Shown here: one piece after another, positions 31,609-46,317 of the stretch
Layout of the letters: every line of letters starts with the position of its first letter
Position numbering within the stretch: position 1 is the first letter of the stretch
DNA from: Apteryx mantelli
Lineage: Eukaryota > Chordata > Aves > Apterygiformes > Apterygidae
Length of the DNA: 64,000 bases
NCBI RefSeq assembly: GCF_036417845.1
Contig: NC_089979.1
Location: 121,491,415-121,555,414, forward strand
Direction of reading: 5' to 3'
Notes under the pieces: generated by a model
Seen by the model: only the letters and a program-made list of their open reading frames with translations
Databases searched by the model: none
Told to the model about the DNA's origin: nothing
Program-made: the position numbers and the translations under genes

Positions 31609-34600
31609 AAACAGTTGAAGGGGCCATATTTATCTGTTGTCCACCACGAGAGGGGAGACAGAACAGGGACCTTCACAAAGACAGGCACACGCTGGCCCAG
31701 ACCCTGGCACCCAGCCAGCCCACCGCGGAGCTCAGCCTTGCTCCGCCATAAGCGTTCCAGCCAGGCTTTGGCCAAAACATACACCTACCCTTCAGCACCT
31801 GAGGCCACATAGATGGACCTCAGCTGGCTCATTTTAAAATTGAGCTACTGTTAGCCATATGGAGGTTAGTGTGCACTGACTGCCTCAGCATTTACTCCGC
31901 CGCTCAGGCTGGCTTTGCTGTGGGCATTGCGCTCGAGGCTACCTCTGCATACAAACAGCATGAGCTGCTGCTACAGCACAGACTGCAGTGGAGAAATAGC
32001 CAAATCCCACAGGGAAGTTTTGTCACAGGAGATGTGAGAACAAAAGGCAAATTTGTGAGGGCATGCACCTAATCTATGGGCTCAGCACAAACACTGTAGG
32101 CAGAGTGACACAAGAAGATGGAGACACGTCTCCTCTGCACTGTAAGTGCAAGCCCTTCTGTAAGTTCTGTAAGCAGCAAGCCCTTTAAATTCCCTGGTAC
32201 TCACACTTCTTGAGACACAGATCTCTAAATTTATCTCCTCTCAAAAGGAAAGCTTTCGTAAGTCACCTTTAATTTATTAGGTCTTTCCTCAAAGAGAGGC
32301 TTCATTTCACAGCCCATTGTCAGCCGCAATTTATCTTCCCTGTTTTAACGTTTTTTCATGTCCTTATAGGCAGAGTTTTTTCAGGGTTTCTTCAAGGACA
32401 TATAAAGATTGCTATTTAATGCTCACCCATGCAATATGTGTTGCTTCAGTTTCATGATATAGGAATGCGACTTGCTCAGCTGGATAGTAATGGGAATGTG
32501 AACTTACAGGAATGGGGAAAACATTAATACAAATGCTGAACCCGAACCTAAACCGCACTTTTCATATACTAGAGTAAGACCTCCAAAGCATTTACTAATT
32601 AGTCATGGTTTTAAGCAAAAAAGCCATTGTCACAGAATATCCCTGCTTGTGCAATGTCACAACAAGCCCCCCAGGGCTTTAGCAGGCTGCTTTACATGTG
32701 CATGAGTCACCAATATCTCTTTAACTGAAGGCTTCCCTCTTCATTTATGCATCAGAAAACATAGAAGAAGCTGCAATGGGTGCTGAAGAGACTTGTGAAG
32801 TTTTCCCTTTCTTCTTTTCTTTGCTGGATGTGAGAACTGCCTGTGGACTGGAATTAGGCAATTTGCTTATTTAATTGGTCTGGAATTTTCCTTTCTATGA
32901 TTCAAAATTTAATTCAAATCAGGAGAGAACTTTTTAAGCAAATCTCCTGGTCATCTTCACTTCCCACTCATTGGTCTGCATCACAACATGATTACAGAGT
33001 GCACAAACTGCATTTTTTCAGATGAAACTAAACTGGAAGATGTGCTCCAGGGATGCCCCTCATGAGTTCCAGCCACTAATGACCATTAACAGAATGAGAC
33101 TGGAGCTATTGCAAAGTAAAATATCCTGACACACATATAAAGTGTACTTTGGACCCTCAGTACTTTCTTCTGGAAAATTGGACACCAGCAATTAATTTTA
33201 ATTCATTTTCATCCCATTTTTATTTGCATAGTGCTCTAGACACAAGCTTCTGGAAGAAAAAAGCTCATTTCTATCCATGTTGGTGTTCTGTCACATTTAG
33301 GATCGTAGCTTTGTAGTCTCGTAACCAAGAGTACGATGTCTCATCAAGTTCCACATGAAAAATCCAGATTGGGATTCTTTCACTATTTGGCAAGCAGGAT
33401 GAATCAAGATGAAAAACACAGCCCAGAGCAGATGGGTCAGAGGCATTTTATCTCAGCAGTAAGGAAGGAGCAAGGGGATTCAGGTTGCTTCTTGTGGTAC
33501 TTTGCTGTACAGGATGAAAGAGTAAAGTCTGCATATGCACGTGGCTGTGTGTGTGCAGTCTGCTCACAGACTCCAGCTGTGTGAGGAGTCTGGAAATGCT
33601 GTGAGAAATGTCAGTGGGTTGCAGTGTTGTCCCTTGTGAGGCAAACATGGCCCATAGGCCACAATGGCTATAGAAAGCTGCCTCTGGCCTGGAGCTCCAG
33701 TTCTCAACAGAGCTGACCATGGCGAAAATCTCTGTTTGCATATCTGTCCTACATAGGCTGCAGCTTCAAACTGAGGTGATCTTTCTGCTGCTCTTCAGTA
33801 GAATCTGGCCCAAACCACAGTGATGCAGTGATTGGCAGCAACACCGTGCTTGTTTCAACGTTCAGCTTCATGAGGATGGAACAAGAAACATCAATAAGGA
33901 AAACAAAAGCATATATCTTGAAAGAACAGAATTGCTAATTAGATAGAGTAGGAAAGCATCAGCCACAGCCTCACAGCTTTGCAGTGAGCCTTCACGCATG
34001 CCACCTTGCTCCATGCTGCGCTACCGAAGTGATTTGTGGCTCTTGCCTTCAGGAGTCAAAGTCCCAGTGACTTGCAATGGGAGGTTTAATACCTTTGAAA
34101 TGTATTTAGCTGTTTAGCTGTGTAAGTATAAAGATAGATGCCTAAATGGGTGCTTTCACCAGCATCTTGGCCCTTAAATAAATCTGGCTGAATGTGCCTA
34201 TATTGCTCCTGGGGAAAATGAACCTTCCATCTAAACTACATAAAAATTTCTGAAAAATCTTGTCCTTGCCTTAGAGAAGCAATGCTGCAGTATCTCTGAC
34301 ACATTTTCTCACATACACATCTTAGTAAAGGTCTTTTTAGAAATGGGATTTAGGCACTCACAAAAATAGTTCTCAATTTTCCTCACTTTAAAAAAAATCT
34401 AAGAGAAAAAAATTGCCTTGCTTTGTCATTATTTTAACAAGCATTTTAGTAATAAGGAGTATGAAATAAAAGAGCAATGTGTGCTTCTTCAGTTTGCTCC
34501 CAGTCCTTTCCATCAGCCTTCAGAGCATGTTGGAGGATGGCAAATTTGTTTAGAAAATAATTGTAATACCGAAACTGGATTATACAGGAAAGAGTCCAGG

Positions 34601-37600
34601 TCCAGGGAGCCTGCATGCTTGATGCTTTATTTTCACCCTCCACACAGACAGCTCTGCACTGCGCAGTCACCCTGCTGCAGGGTAGACCACAGCAGTGCTA
34701 GAAACAAAGCTCTGGGTGAACTTGGTCCTTGCATCCCCACTAATTATGGGCACGCCAATAATTCCAGTATGAGAGAAGAAGTATGTGTTCGTTGCACCAT
34801 CAGGTTACTCCATGTAGGATGACCCATGAGATGCCACCAAGCATCAGAGCTCTCTGCACTCGCCCATGCCAATGCGTCCTGGGAAATGGGTGAGGGGCAC
34901 TCCAGAGCACCCTGGGTCAGCAACCAGGGGAGCTGGGGATTGCTTGCAAGCTTGCTCTTGCAGGGGGATATGTACCAAGAAGGGTGATTGGGATCAGGAG
35001 ACACAGCCGAGCCATCCTAGGACCTCCCCACACCGCCCCCACCCCTTGGGGTACTGCAAGGGGGAGCAGCAGGCTGGCCACCAGGTGTCCAAGGCCCTTG
35101 CCAAGGTGTCCTTCAGGGCTGCTCTCTGCATGCTGCAGCGCCACATGGATTTACCTGCTCCAACAGCTGGCCCTGGGGAGGACGCAGATACAGCTGCCTG
35201 CACAAAAGATGTTTTCTGTGGACGATTCTCAGCAACAAAACTCCCCACTCTGACAGCTTGTCAGCTCCCTCGGCTCTGAGCGCTCTGCAGGATGCATTGG
35301 TTTGCATCAGGGACGTGGGATTCTCCAGACAACTCTGCTCCATAGGAACGGGCAGCAAAGGCAAACAGAAATCTGGGTGCAAAGCCTAAATAATCTGTAG
35401 ATAGCATGAAAACACCAACACTGGGTCAATGCGACACAAGCAGAATGCCCTATGGTATTGTAACATCAGGGCTGCACTTTTAAAAAATTAGTAGTCAGGC
35501 CCTATTTATGATAAGGCCAAAGTATTTTCAGATGCAAGTTTAGGCTCCTCTGTGTTTATTGAGACAACTAATAAAACCGACTTGACTTTTTCCCCAGCAC
35601 TAAAGGGCTTGCAGTAACATTACAAGGACTTGCGATGTCCTTGGTGAGGACTTGCAGTACCATTGACATCTGCTAAGTTTGTAATGCTCAGCATTTTGAA
35701 GAATTTAAAGAAAAAAAAACACTTTGCACCAAACACCTAGATTTGTACTTTGGTCTCTAGCTTTAAACTTTTTAGAGGAAAGACATTGGTCAGCATGGCC
35801 TTAGTAATCTTCCCTTGGCCACTGAGTGCAACACATCAAAACAACGTAAGAAATTTAACTGTTTTTTAAGTGGATTATTGTAAGGATGGACTGCTGTTTG
35901 CATGCCCTCTGCCGCATGGGGTGACTGCATGTGTGCAGGTGTGGCTGGAGGCTGATCTCGGTTTCTCTGCCTGTTCTAGTTGGCTGCAGATGAACCCTGC
36001 CGGGCAGCAGCAATGCTAACCCATCTCCATACCCAGGCAGGGGTGGGTATTAGCTCAGGCAGGGAGGGTCCTGGCGCAGTGCACATCTCGCAGTGGGGTG
36101 CATGCAGAGCAAGCTCCTGAAACGGAGGCAGGAACACAGCGCTGGCTGGAAGGTGAGGGAGAGGCACTTTCTGCCATGGACACAAGCTTCACTGTTTTAG
36201 TAGTGTGACTTCCATGGATTTACTTGAAAACATGCTTCTTGGCTTGTCTGGTTTATGCAGCTCTTTTGCTAGTAGAAATTGAAAGATTCTCCAAATGCTT
36301 TTCTACTTCCATTTCTCTGTAGGGAAAGAAGATAAATAATGTGGAAAAATACCTGAGCAGGTATGCCTTCCTCTTTTTTTTTATAAACTCACATTTCAAA
36401 ATAGTGGTGACCAGGGGAGACAGAGATGAGAAAAGGCTGTGTGTTGCCTCTGAGAACTCCAAACAGGCCAAGTAATTCTTGGGCAGGGTTGATGGGGTAG
36501 GTCCATCAGTGTATGCTGGTGTGGCCCCTCTGTTATCAGCTGCAATCTGGACTCTTGGTGTCCAGCAGATTTCTGCATATGTGCAGTGCAATTTGGTCAT
36601 CCCCACGAACCACAGTGCCCTGCAGATCTGTAAGTGCTACAGTGCGTTTTCTCTAGGATTTGCTGTTGCAGAGGTTAACCAGCCAGCTGCCTAATCCAGC
36701 AAACACTTCAGTAACCTTAGCTAAATATTTAGTTAAAAATACCACGTTTCTGCTCTTCCAGGTGTGATGGAATTTCTGCAAATGGACACTACTGGCTCCC
36801 CAGAAAGACCAAAGACAACCTTAGTGTTGCCAGCAGCTTTGACTTGCCAATGTAAGGGATTAAAATGCTTTGTCGAATAGAGTCAAGAAATAGTCTTGGA
36901 TATTCTCTGAAAACACTTTCTTGGCTGATGCGTCTCCTCTGAAAGGCAGCCTGTGAGGGACACCCAGAGTGTATAGCATTGAACATTGTCATCCAAGAAC
37001 TGTAATAAAGCCAAACCACATTTATAACACAGCCCAATATTACTCTCATGTTTGTCATGAGATTAGACTCCTGCCAAGCCATTTCTCACCCCCATTTACA
37101 TCTTTGTGGTAAGAACAAAGCAAAGACAAATTATTGCTCCCACTGTTGGGCAGGAGACAATATCAATCCCGTCTCTGCTGAAAGAGATGCTTCCACATAA
37201 TTCTTACAGGGCTTTGTGTGAGAATACGCATGTGTGTATATCTTTGATTTGTTTTAAATGCCATCTCGGTCATTTATTTCTGAATGACTTCTTATTTATT
37301 ATGTGCTCCCTATTCCAACATGAAATGGTAGTTTACCTCTTTCCTCCTGCCCTCATCTCTCCTTCCCGTCGCTGTGACAAGGGGGCTGCTTGTGGTCCCA
37401 CCTTCTCGGTAACACAACCAGGCAGTCCAAGCTCTGTTCTGTTTTGGTGGGTGAGAAGGTGTTTGTTACTCCTTGGTAAGCAGTAAATATGTGTGCAGAT
37501 AGAAAGTCATTCCAGAAATTATTTCAGAAGATAAAGGCAGCATGAATGTTAGCAATACTATCAGGTCCACCCAAGGTGAGCAGTTGTGGCTTTGGACAGT

Positions 37601-40600
37601 GAACTGAATGCACACCAAGCAAGACTTACTTCATGTGCTAGAGAAAGGCCCCCATTTATGACCCCTGGAGACTCAGTAATGGCTTATTCCTGAAGTCATT
37701 TAACCGCTTTGGATATTAATGGGCTCCTCAATACACATCTGTAGTACCTGAGGCAGTGTCTGACATCAGGAACATGATGCAACAGTCATACGTGAAAATG
37801 TGCAAGTCGTACGAAATGCATGCAGCCAGGTTGCCCCTCTCTCCTGTCCCTTCCAACAGCCAGAGGGAAGGAAAGGGAGTGAGAAAAGAGGCCCCAAGGC
37901 CAGCCACTGACACTGGAAGAAATGACAAATACTGTGGTGTGCATAAAAAGCCCCTGCAAGCTGAGTCAGTCTGAATTACCCCTGTTTTATCACAAAGAAT
38001 ATCAGTATTTACACTGAAAATAATGAAAAAGGAGAAGGAACATCTCAGTGGACCTTTACACTGTGCCAAATCATATTGTGCTTTTTTCCTCCACCATCTA
38101 AAAGCAAATTTTTCTTTCCTGAGGCATATCAGACCACAGCAGAGCCTGGTCCAGGTCTGGTGCATATTAGGGGACAAAACGCTTAAAGTGCACACCTTGT
38201 ACCATTAAACAAAACTAGTGTTAATGAACATATATGTGGAGTCTGAGCTTTTGGGCAGATTCTGGCCTGGGACTAAGCTCCACCTCAAGTGCTTGTAAAT
38301 CCCCACTTGCCCCAAAGTCACTGTGCACATAAATTAACTGGCACTGAAAGCCTGTGGGAAAAACACATTGTTCTGTGGCAAAAAACAGGGTAACTGCGGG
38401 CCGAAGAAAGTTTGTCTCAGCTAAGAGACTGCATTGCAGGTGCATGTCCTACAGCGGGTCTGGTCCTCCTGGTTGTTGCTGCAGACTTATCTGCAAATAA
38501 GCAAGGTTGCACCAAAGAATACATCCAACACACCCCCCTAAATATCATCTGGAGGGGAACTAGCACATGCAGGTCCAAATAGGTGTCTCAGGGGCAGTGA
38601 GACTCTGGCTGGCAGGTGAGAAAAATAAAACAGCTATAAAAAAACATTGTTGACCATGCACCATGCCATATAGTGCTGAAACATGAAAACAGTGGGATCA
38701 AAAATACCCTTCTACAACCATTCGTGACTCTGGTTAAAAACTGAATTATGAAAGATGAACAGTTTGGTATAACAACATGATTAGAGTCCAGAGACATTAG
38801 CCTCAAGGAGTGAAAAAAGAAGGAGGAAATGCCCTTCATTAAAAGACTGATGAGCACATTTTTGGGAAAAGAAAGTCAATGTTGAAATGCACTTAAGAGC
38901 CACATAAAGGCAGTACTAGCCAGGATTCTTTGTGGAGAAGAGGTGATAAATGCACTTTATTAAGTTGTTTCTAAAATTGGAATAGATGAGATATAAGTCT
39001 TGAAGGAGCTACTCATTTAAGATTGATGTGGAATAAATGTGGACAGATGATAGCTGTTGAAAAGAATGCCATAAACCAGTTCTCTAAGTTGTCATTCACT
39101 AACACTCCCCGGTGTTTTCTAATAAAAATAATCTGTTAAAAATCAGACTCTGGAGACAGGCTTGCCTTTGGCTCCCAGTGCAATTTCTCATCACTGTTTC
39201 ACATAGTGAATGTTTTTGGAATAAGACAGGGGCTGTTTGAAGAAGAGACAAGTTTGAGATGGATTTTTTTTAAGGTATTTTTACTTATACTGGCAAAGCA
39301 CTTAATATTGCTTTAAAACAGTATTAATGGTTACAAGTTATGCAGACATAGGGGACAGTCTTTTAGTTTAAAAAAATTGTGAGTAGCTAGTTAGGGTCAC
39401 TTAAGTTGCTGATAAATATTCCCTCCATGTACAAGTTTGTAGTATCATATTGCTGTGGAGGGACATAGCCTTGTGCTAACATGGGACTACTGAAGTGCTG
39501 GTGATAATGAAATGCTCATAAGCGCACAGGATAAACCAATAACTAGGAATTGCAAAGTACCACACAGGCCTCATGCTGACACACTTCTAAAATACTTTCT
39601 TATACAATTACTATGCAGTAAATTATCTCAGGTAGTCACTGCTACATCGCGCATAATGCAGCAGAAACGGCGAGCAGCCTGGCTGGGGCTCACCATGCAC
39701 AAGGTGGTGTCCTGGGTCCAGGCACAGGGAGACGAGGTTGTGGTAGCTCTCTGATGGGACTGGGGTCGCAGAGCTGCAGTCCTTGCGCTACAGCCTGAAG
39801 CTGTGTTTGACAGGCTGTTGCTTTTTCCTCTCTTTTATTTTTCCCAGGATCCAGGTAACTGCTTGGAGCAGAAAGACCAGACCCCCTCTTCTCCCGTTTC
39901 ATCATCTCTCCCACTTTTTTCCATGATACCTCCTAAGTAAAACAGGAGCTCAGTGGCATTTGGTGTTCAAAGTGGAGCTGAACTGAAGCTAGAAAACCTC
40001 CAGTCCACAGTGTCCGTCTCTTGTACATGCCGTAAAGGTCTATTCTGTGGCCATTAGGTTGGAAAGGTGGACGGCAGAGTCTGTCTTTTGATAAGAGCCC
40101 ATGCTGTGCCAGCACAAGCTCCTGCTCCCCTGAGGGCAGCTGGGCCTGGGCGAGCAGTTAATAATGATTTTTATGAGATAACATTCTGGAATTCCAAGCT
40201 GGTTTCACTAGCAAGCCATGAAAGTCACCTTTTAACTCTTCAACATTAGTCACAATTTTGCAACTTTTTAGTGTAAAAAAAAAAAAAAAATTCTCATGGA
40301 TGCAATGGCCTTGAAGTGATTACCAGTGGGGTTCAACTGCAGGAACATTTTCAGCCACAGAATTGTGCAAAATCCATCTTTCACAAAAAAAAAAGACAAA
40401 TTTTTAATTTGTTGATAAAACACATCTCAGTTACAAGGAAAGAATTCTGTCATTTTACAGTGAAAAAACTCATAACCCATTAAAATATTATGACTAATTC
40501 TACAGGGGCTTTCAGGTGCTCCTATAAAGTGCAGTGTGTTGCCTTATTGCTATGGTAAAGACCACTTAAAAATAAAGAGTCTTTCAGATGCATTTTGCGA

Positions 40601-41320
40601 AGGGACTGGTTCCTTTTGGGCCATCCTCAGCAGGAGCAGGCCGTAGTGGCTAACGCAGCTCTCCACACTGCTCCAGGACCCGGGAAGTGCAAGGATACTC
40701 CAGACCAACATATATCCTAAGAGCCGAGGAGGGCTTTCTGCATGATTTGCAGACTTATATCTCTGTCATTAAGTGGCTTGCTGTGGCCAGGCGGTGGGCA
40801 GCTGTGTGTGGACCGTGCTCTTCCAGCGGGAAGCATCCATCTCTCCTCTCTGAGCTCTCATCCTATGCAGGACCTGCTTTCCCAATAATCTGTTTGCCCC
40901 ACTTGTCATGGACGTGTCTTTTGCGTGGCGCATGTGGTGTTTGCAAAGTGCTTTGCTGTGGTTTGTGGAGGGAAAGGAACTATATAAATGCAAATTTAAT
41001 GCATTCATTTATTCTGTACTGAAGGTTGTACTGAAGGCCAGGTAAATTATACCCATGGCATCTGCCTGTCAGCTCTTAATGTCACCCACTTCAGGAACAA
41101 TAAGTTTCCATATAATTTGTTAGGCATGATTTTCTTTTGTTAGTCCTTGCAGGCTATTTTTAATCAAATTACACTTCTCCAGGTGTTTTCCATCCAGCTA
41201 GACCAGCTAGCTGCCGAATTCAAGGAGCCTGATTCATTCCTATCTGCGTCATTTGCCTGACCTTGCCATGGGACCACACTAAGTGCAATGAGGGAGGCCC
41301 AGGCACAGCCCCAGCGTCTC

Positions 41321-41865
41321 TCAGCTCTGCACTGAGATCCTCAGGATCTGAGAGCAGCAGCTAAATCCTTGCCCTGATATCTTAACGACCTGCAACAAGA
41401 GCAGGTCCTTTATCACTTGCTCTGGCATGACCTGGAGTTCCTTCGTTATTTCTTTTACTCCCTTTGAAAGCGTATAGCTGCCCCTGTCAGCTGGTCTCAT
41501 TATCCTCTGTGACCACTGTGAAAAAAACGTATTTACATTTCCTGAAGTGCTTAGTATTCCTCTCCCGGAGGGTGTCCTGACCTTTGCAATGACCTTTTGC
41601 ACCTGATATATTGCAAACACTTTTTCTTCTTTGCTGCTATTTCCTGTCCAATTTCAGCTTCATTTTTCCACTTCTATTTTTGTTATTATTTTCTCCTTCT
41701 TTGCTTTTTTGTGCTCTCCTATACATATCCCTGACTGTACTGGCCGTGGCACCTTCAAATATCGCTTTCTGGCCTCTACCACCCATGCCGTAAACCACAT
41801 TGTGGGCTGCAGTACTGCTGAGTATGGGGGAATTAAAGTCGGATACAAATAAGGCTTGGTGCATG
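41321..41865. other. unclassified segment with overlapping open frames
   Basis: The - strand is open for 99 codons (41321-41620) and again for 75 codons (41637-41864). The + strand is open over 41611-41852. The + strand is strongly pyrimidine-rich (41617-41725), which by itself removes stops on both strands. It might be a very old transposon relic, but I recognise no family. Confidence 0.2.
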
Positions 41866-43683
41866 CAAGGAAGTTTTGCTCCTGAAACAGTGGAGCTTAG
41901 CTATTTGGTTACTGGGATGTACGTGCCCTTGGCTTCATGCATAGATGTCATGCCGAGAGCAGGCCAAAGCTTAAAACTGCCAGCATTGCTAGTGCTCTTG
42001 TTTGGGTCTCAGGCTAAATATGCCTGTGAGGGCTGAAGGTCTCTGCACCCGTGCCCAGGATCTCTGTCCCTTCAGCTTGACGCACCTCCACGTCTCTGCG
42101 TTCAAAGGCCTGTGGTGCTGCACACACTTCAGACCCCAGAGAGTTGGTGAAATGCAGGGAAGTATTTTCATTTAGGCAATTGGAAGACTGAATTTTGCCA
42201 GCTCAGATGATGCAGGGAGACACAAGGCCCTGGAGAAACCCAAGGTGATTTCTGACACCCTGATGTGTGCAGCCTTAGCTGCCTGGCAGCTCCAGCCTCA
42301 GCCATGACATTTGAGAGAGGATGGCTAGAGCTTGTTTCAGGCTCATCTGTGAGGAGCTGCAGACCCATGAAATGTATCAAGCAAGTCCTTGGATCTGTCT
42401 GTAGAGTCAGGAAGTGATGGAGCCAGACATTCAGCTACTGTAAAGCAATAAAACTTCAGTGAAGGCAGTGGATTTGCAATGATTTATCCTGGCAGAGTTT
42501 ATGGCTACAAAAACCCAACAGTTTATTGGGTTCTTGAGAATGAAAGAAGTATTGTCTGGAAAGCAGGTACAGAAACTACTTGTTATTAACTAGAATGTCA
42601 TTATCATCATAGCCCTTCAGTCATCCATCCTCTTTTACTGGTGTAATAGGTTTGCAATGGTTCAGACTGACACCTAATCGGAGAGGATGCATGCTGTTCC
42701 TGCCAAGGTCTCTCCAAAGCCTGGGAAGAGGCACCCAGATGGCCCCCCTTAATCTCTCGGAGAGTCTCGGGGAAGCAGCCCAAGAAAGACAGCTGTGAGA
42801 CATGGGTTATAGCATCACTATTGCATGGCAAGGAGGAATCCAGCTAAGGAGTCTGGCTAAAGCAGTATAAGGATTACAATGAACGCAAGTGACAAGAGAG
42901 CAGGGATGGTCTAATCTCCTGTAGGCAAACTGAACAGTAAAGCTTTCAGCATGGACTGACACTCTTCCAGTTCTCAAAGCTGATACTCTGGTGAGGACGC
43001 TACTAGGACATGCCAATTCTCCCTAAAACCAAACAAAATGTTTTAGGCTCACATTTATTTTGCAGAGTTTTCTTCTCTATTTTGGGGAACAGATGGAGTG
43101 CAAAAATACTAGTAACAGTTCATACATCTGACTGCTGCTACCGGAAATAGCTGGGGAGGGAAAGGGGTTGAGGGACATGAGCAATTTGTCCAACAATTCC
43201 TTGGAAAGTGGCAAATTGATCCAATAAAGTCCATAGAACTAATACATCAGCTTAATTGTATGTGTCATCCTGCTCAAGCACTTCGTCCTTTACATGACTG
43301 TTTTTATCTTGAGATGGGAACCCAGTGCCATTTCTCTCCCTCCAGACTGGGGATGATCTTGTACCAACTGTATGTCTTGTACCAATGTCATCCCATGGTT
43401 CTGACACACATATCAGTGGCTTCAGACCAATGTGGCTCTGTGAGGTCCCTTCAGCTTTTGACACAAGCTCTGGCTTTGCCCAGGGCAGCATCATGGCACC
43501 ACCAGCCCCCCGCAGCCCCCATCCCCAAGACCTTCCTGAGGAGGGCAGAGCCCCAACAAGGAGAAGTGCTCTGCTGACATCTTCTCAAGCAAAGAGCAGA
43601 TAGGTGAGAAGGACCTGTGGACAGGCTTGAGATGTACTTGCTTTGCATGTCTTGTTAGCAGAGCTGCCAGGATTAGAGGGGTC

Positions 43684-43694
43684 GGGGGGGGGGG
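43684..43694 (+). repeat. poly-G run (11)
   Basis: Homopolymer in a G-rich context. Confidence 0.95.
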
Positions 43695-44533
43695 TGTGAA
43701 GAGGGCTGAGAAAGTTGGTTAGTGGGTCTGGCTAGTGGAGAAAAGAGTGATGCCAAGCATGGCTATCAGGGTGGACTAGCCAGATGGAGATGCTAGCAAA
43801 GCAAGGCGCAGCTGACAGAGTCAGGTTGCACAGGACAAAGCAGGCCTTGCAACTCAGCAGAATTAAGGGTCTTTTAACTTCTTGCTTTAGGCTAGTGCAG
43901 GAAGTGGGTGGGAAGAAGCAAACAACTGGCCCAGTAGCTGCTTCACTAGAAGAAAATACAGCAAAAACAGTTTTAGTTCTAGCTGTACTTTAGAAATTAG
44001 TTGCAATTGTTACTGCTTACCTACTTCATTAGAGTTTTCTTGTCCCTTTAACAAAAATAATGTTCATCGAGCCATCTGATTACTGTTTGCAAGTAGGGAA
44101 AATTAACTTACTGAGTACAACAAAATTTAGCATAACTTTTCCATATTTCTGGCTCATGCTGTTAAGCTTGACTGCAGCCATTGTTTTTGCCAGTTGAGTT
44201 GTGGCAGATGGGTTACACTTGGAAACTGAGGTTTCCAGAATTAAACAGTAGTTGATGAATGAGTGTGAATACTGAGATTTGGAATCAGGCACTAGATCTT
44301 TTGAAAGACGTCACCCTTAAAGCTTTGCTGAAGGTTAAATCAGAAATCTCTGACAAAATATTGAACTGGAAAAAGTTTTCCCCAAATGCTAGCCAAGTGC
44401 TGTAACTGCTGGGTCGTCCTACCTCTCATGAGAGCATGGGGAAGTTGGTGCTCACAGTCCTGTCGACTGCTCTCCCAGGATCTGCCTCTCACCCCAGCCT
44501 GCCCCTGTCCTTCCAGGGCAGGGGAAAAAAAGT

Positions 44534-44590
44534 AATGGGAAAGTAACAGAAACTGCATATCTGGGTCCATCTGGTGTTTTGGAAATGCTG
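44534..44590 (+). repeat. 57-bp dispersed repeat, copy 1
   Basis: Matches 46261-46317 over 57 positions with about nine differences and no gap. The core aaagtaacagaaactgcatatctgg is nearly identical. It follows an imperfect GC hairpin (about 44500-44520). Confidence 0.7.
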
Positions 44591-46260
44591 TTTACCTGGT
44601 GGCCACCTCTGAGCCTGTCTTTTGGCCCAGCTCTGATCCCAACCATGTTAACACCCAGCCCCAAAGCTTGGCCAAACTTCAGAGTGGCCTGTTTCTGTAC
44701 CAGGACAGTGTGGGAGGTTGCAAACCTGCTGTTTCTTGGAGACCAGACACACAGCAGGTCCCCTGCCCAGCAGGCCAAATCCAAGCTGTGGGTCCTCCAG
44801 ACTTTTTAGTGCTTCAATAGACAACTTATCAATCTGTCATGTAGCTGCTTATCAGCTGCCCTTTCAAGCTCTCTGGTTCCTAGCTATATGAAGTAGTTGC
44901 ACAGGGCCCAGCTATTGCAAGTATAGACCTCCTGCTCACCAGGTGTGCATGGCACTGCCTTAGTCTGTGCACTGGAATAAGAGCATGAGAATCAGGGTGC
45001 ACACTGGGATTCCAAGATGAGTAATTGAGATAGCACTGGGAATCCTAAAATACAGTCTTGCAAATTCTGGATAGTGATAGATTTTGTAAGAGATTTTGTA
45101 CCCTGGTTACCAGGCCTCTAAGAACATGCAGGTTGAGCATATCAAACAGCATATCATGAGCATATCAAACTTTCAAACAGTGAAGTTTGACAGTTTATAG
45201 AGCTCTTCCAATATGACCTGTGGCAAAGAGCTGCTGCTTCTCCAGCCTGTTCATATCAAAACCTTGACAAAGCTTTCCCAGCAACTGCAAGCAGTGCAGG
45301 ACTCTAGCAGCATGCCAGTGCTGCAGTACTCCTGCCTTTCCCTTCCTATCTAATCTGCAGTGTCACCCAACTGAAGCTGTAACTACATTTCTTTCCAACA
45401 GTGTCATATACTTCCTGTGAAAATGAACACAAGAGTAAAAGGCACAGTAACAACAACAACTAGCACTTCTCAACTCTGGAGCCTGAAATAGGTGGAGAGT
45501 GGATAATCTGTCTGGGAAGACGCTTGGTTTCTTGAACTGTTTTGCTTCTCTCGGGGGAAGTTTCAAGCAGGTTGCCTCAAATCCAGGTATCTGGGTGGAG
45601 AGGAGTGGTTATATACTACAAAAAGCCTCCTTTTGGGGGACAGTGTATCAACATACAGAAAAGGATGCCCATTGCCTTTTGCCAGAGGAGTGCCAAGGGG
45701 CTGAGAAGGGACTGAAATGCCTGTGGTTCAAGAATGGATGAGTAGCAGATGAATAGCCTGCTCTGGGCCTCCAGTAGCCTGACACACATTTAACATAGAG
45801 ACAGGAAATGTTTGATAGCAGGTGCTCATCATGCTTAAGGTGTAGTTCCCCAGATACTGCTCACTCCCCTGATCTCCTGCTCCTCTGACTTGGTACTCTT
45901 TACCAGTGACTGAAGGAGATGCTCAACCTGTTCTGGGGATTAGTGACAGCATCAGCTCCCAGAATGCAGTCAAGACCCTTACTCAAGGAATAGCCCTACA
46001 TTACAGATGTAGTCAGAGTTTCTCAGCCTGCTAAGGAGCAGGGGGCATACGCTGACAGTCTATCATAAATAACCATTTTGGTCTCCTCAGTGGATGCCCT
46101 GTCCTTTCTCCATTCTTTCTGTACAGAGCCAGGGACAGTTTCAGATAGTAGATGGTCTGAATCACTTGAACTCAGACATCAGAAGAAACATCTTCTTAGC
46201 CTGAATAAGCTCAATCAATTCAATTAATGGGAATTAATTTAAATAGATAATTAAGAATAC

Positions 46261-46317
46261 TAATGGAAAAGTAACAGAAACTGCATATCTGGATCTGTTT
46301 AGTGGTATCGAAATGCT
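46261..46317 (+). repeat. 57-bp dispersed repeat, copy 2
   Basis: Second copy, same orientation, 1.7 kb downstream. The similarity stops abruptly on both sides, as expected for a duplicated or transposed piece. Confidence 0.7.

Noticed and set aside
34860..35290. GC-rich patch as CpG island or promoter
   Set aside because: GC is raised but CpG dinucleotides are few, there is no TATA box or initiator context, and open frames on both strands reflect base composition.
37728..38195. 155-codon minus-strand open frame
   Set aside because: Cys/Phe/Leu-rich with no recognisable motif and no splice or initiation context.
44498..44533. GC hairpin followed by GGGG and A-run, like a bacterial terminator
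   Set aside because: The setting is vertebrate nuclear DNA, the stem is bulged and no T-run follows on the coding strand.
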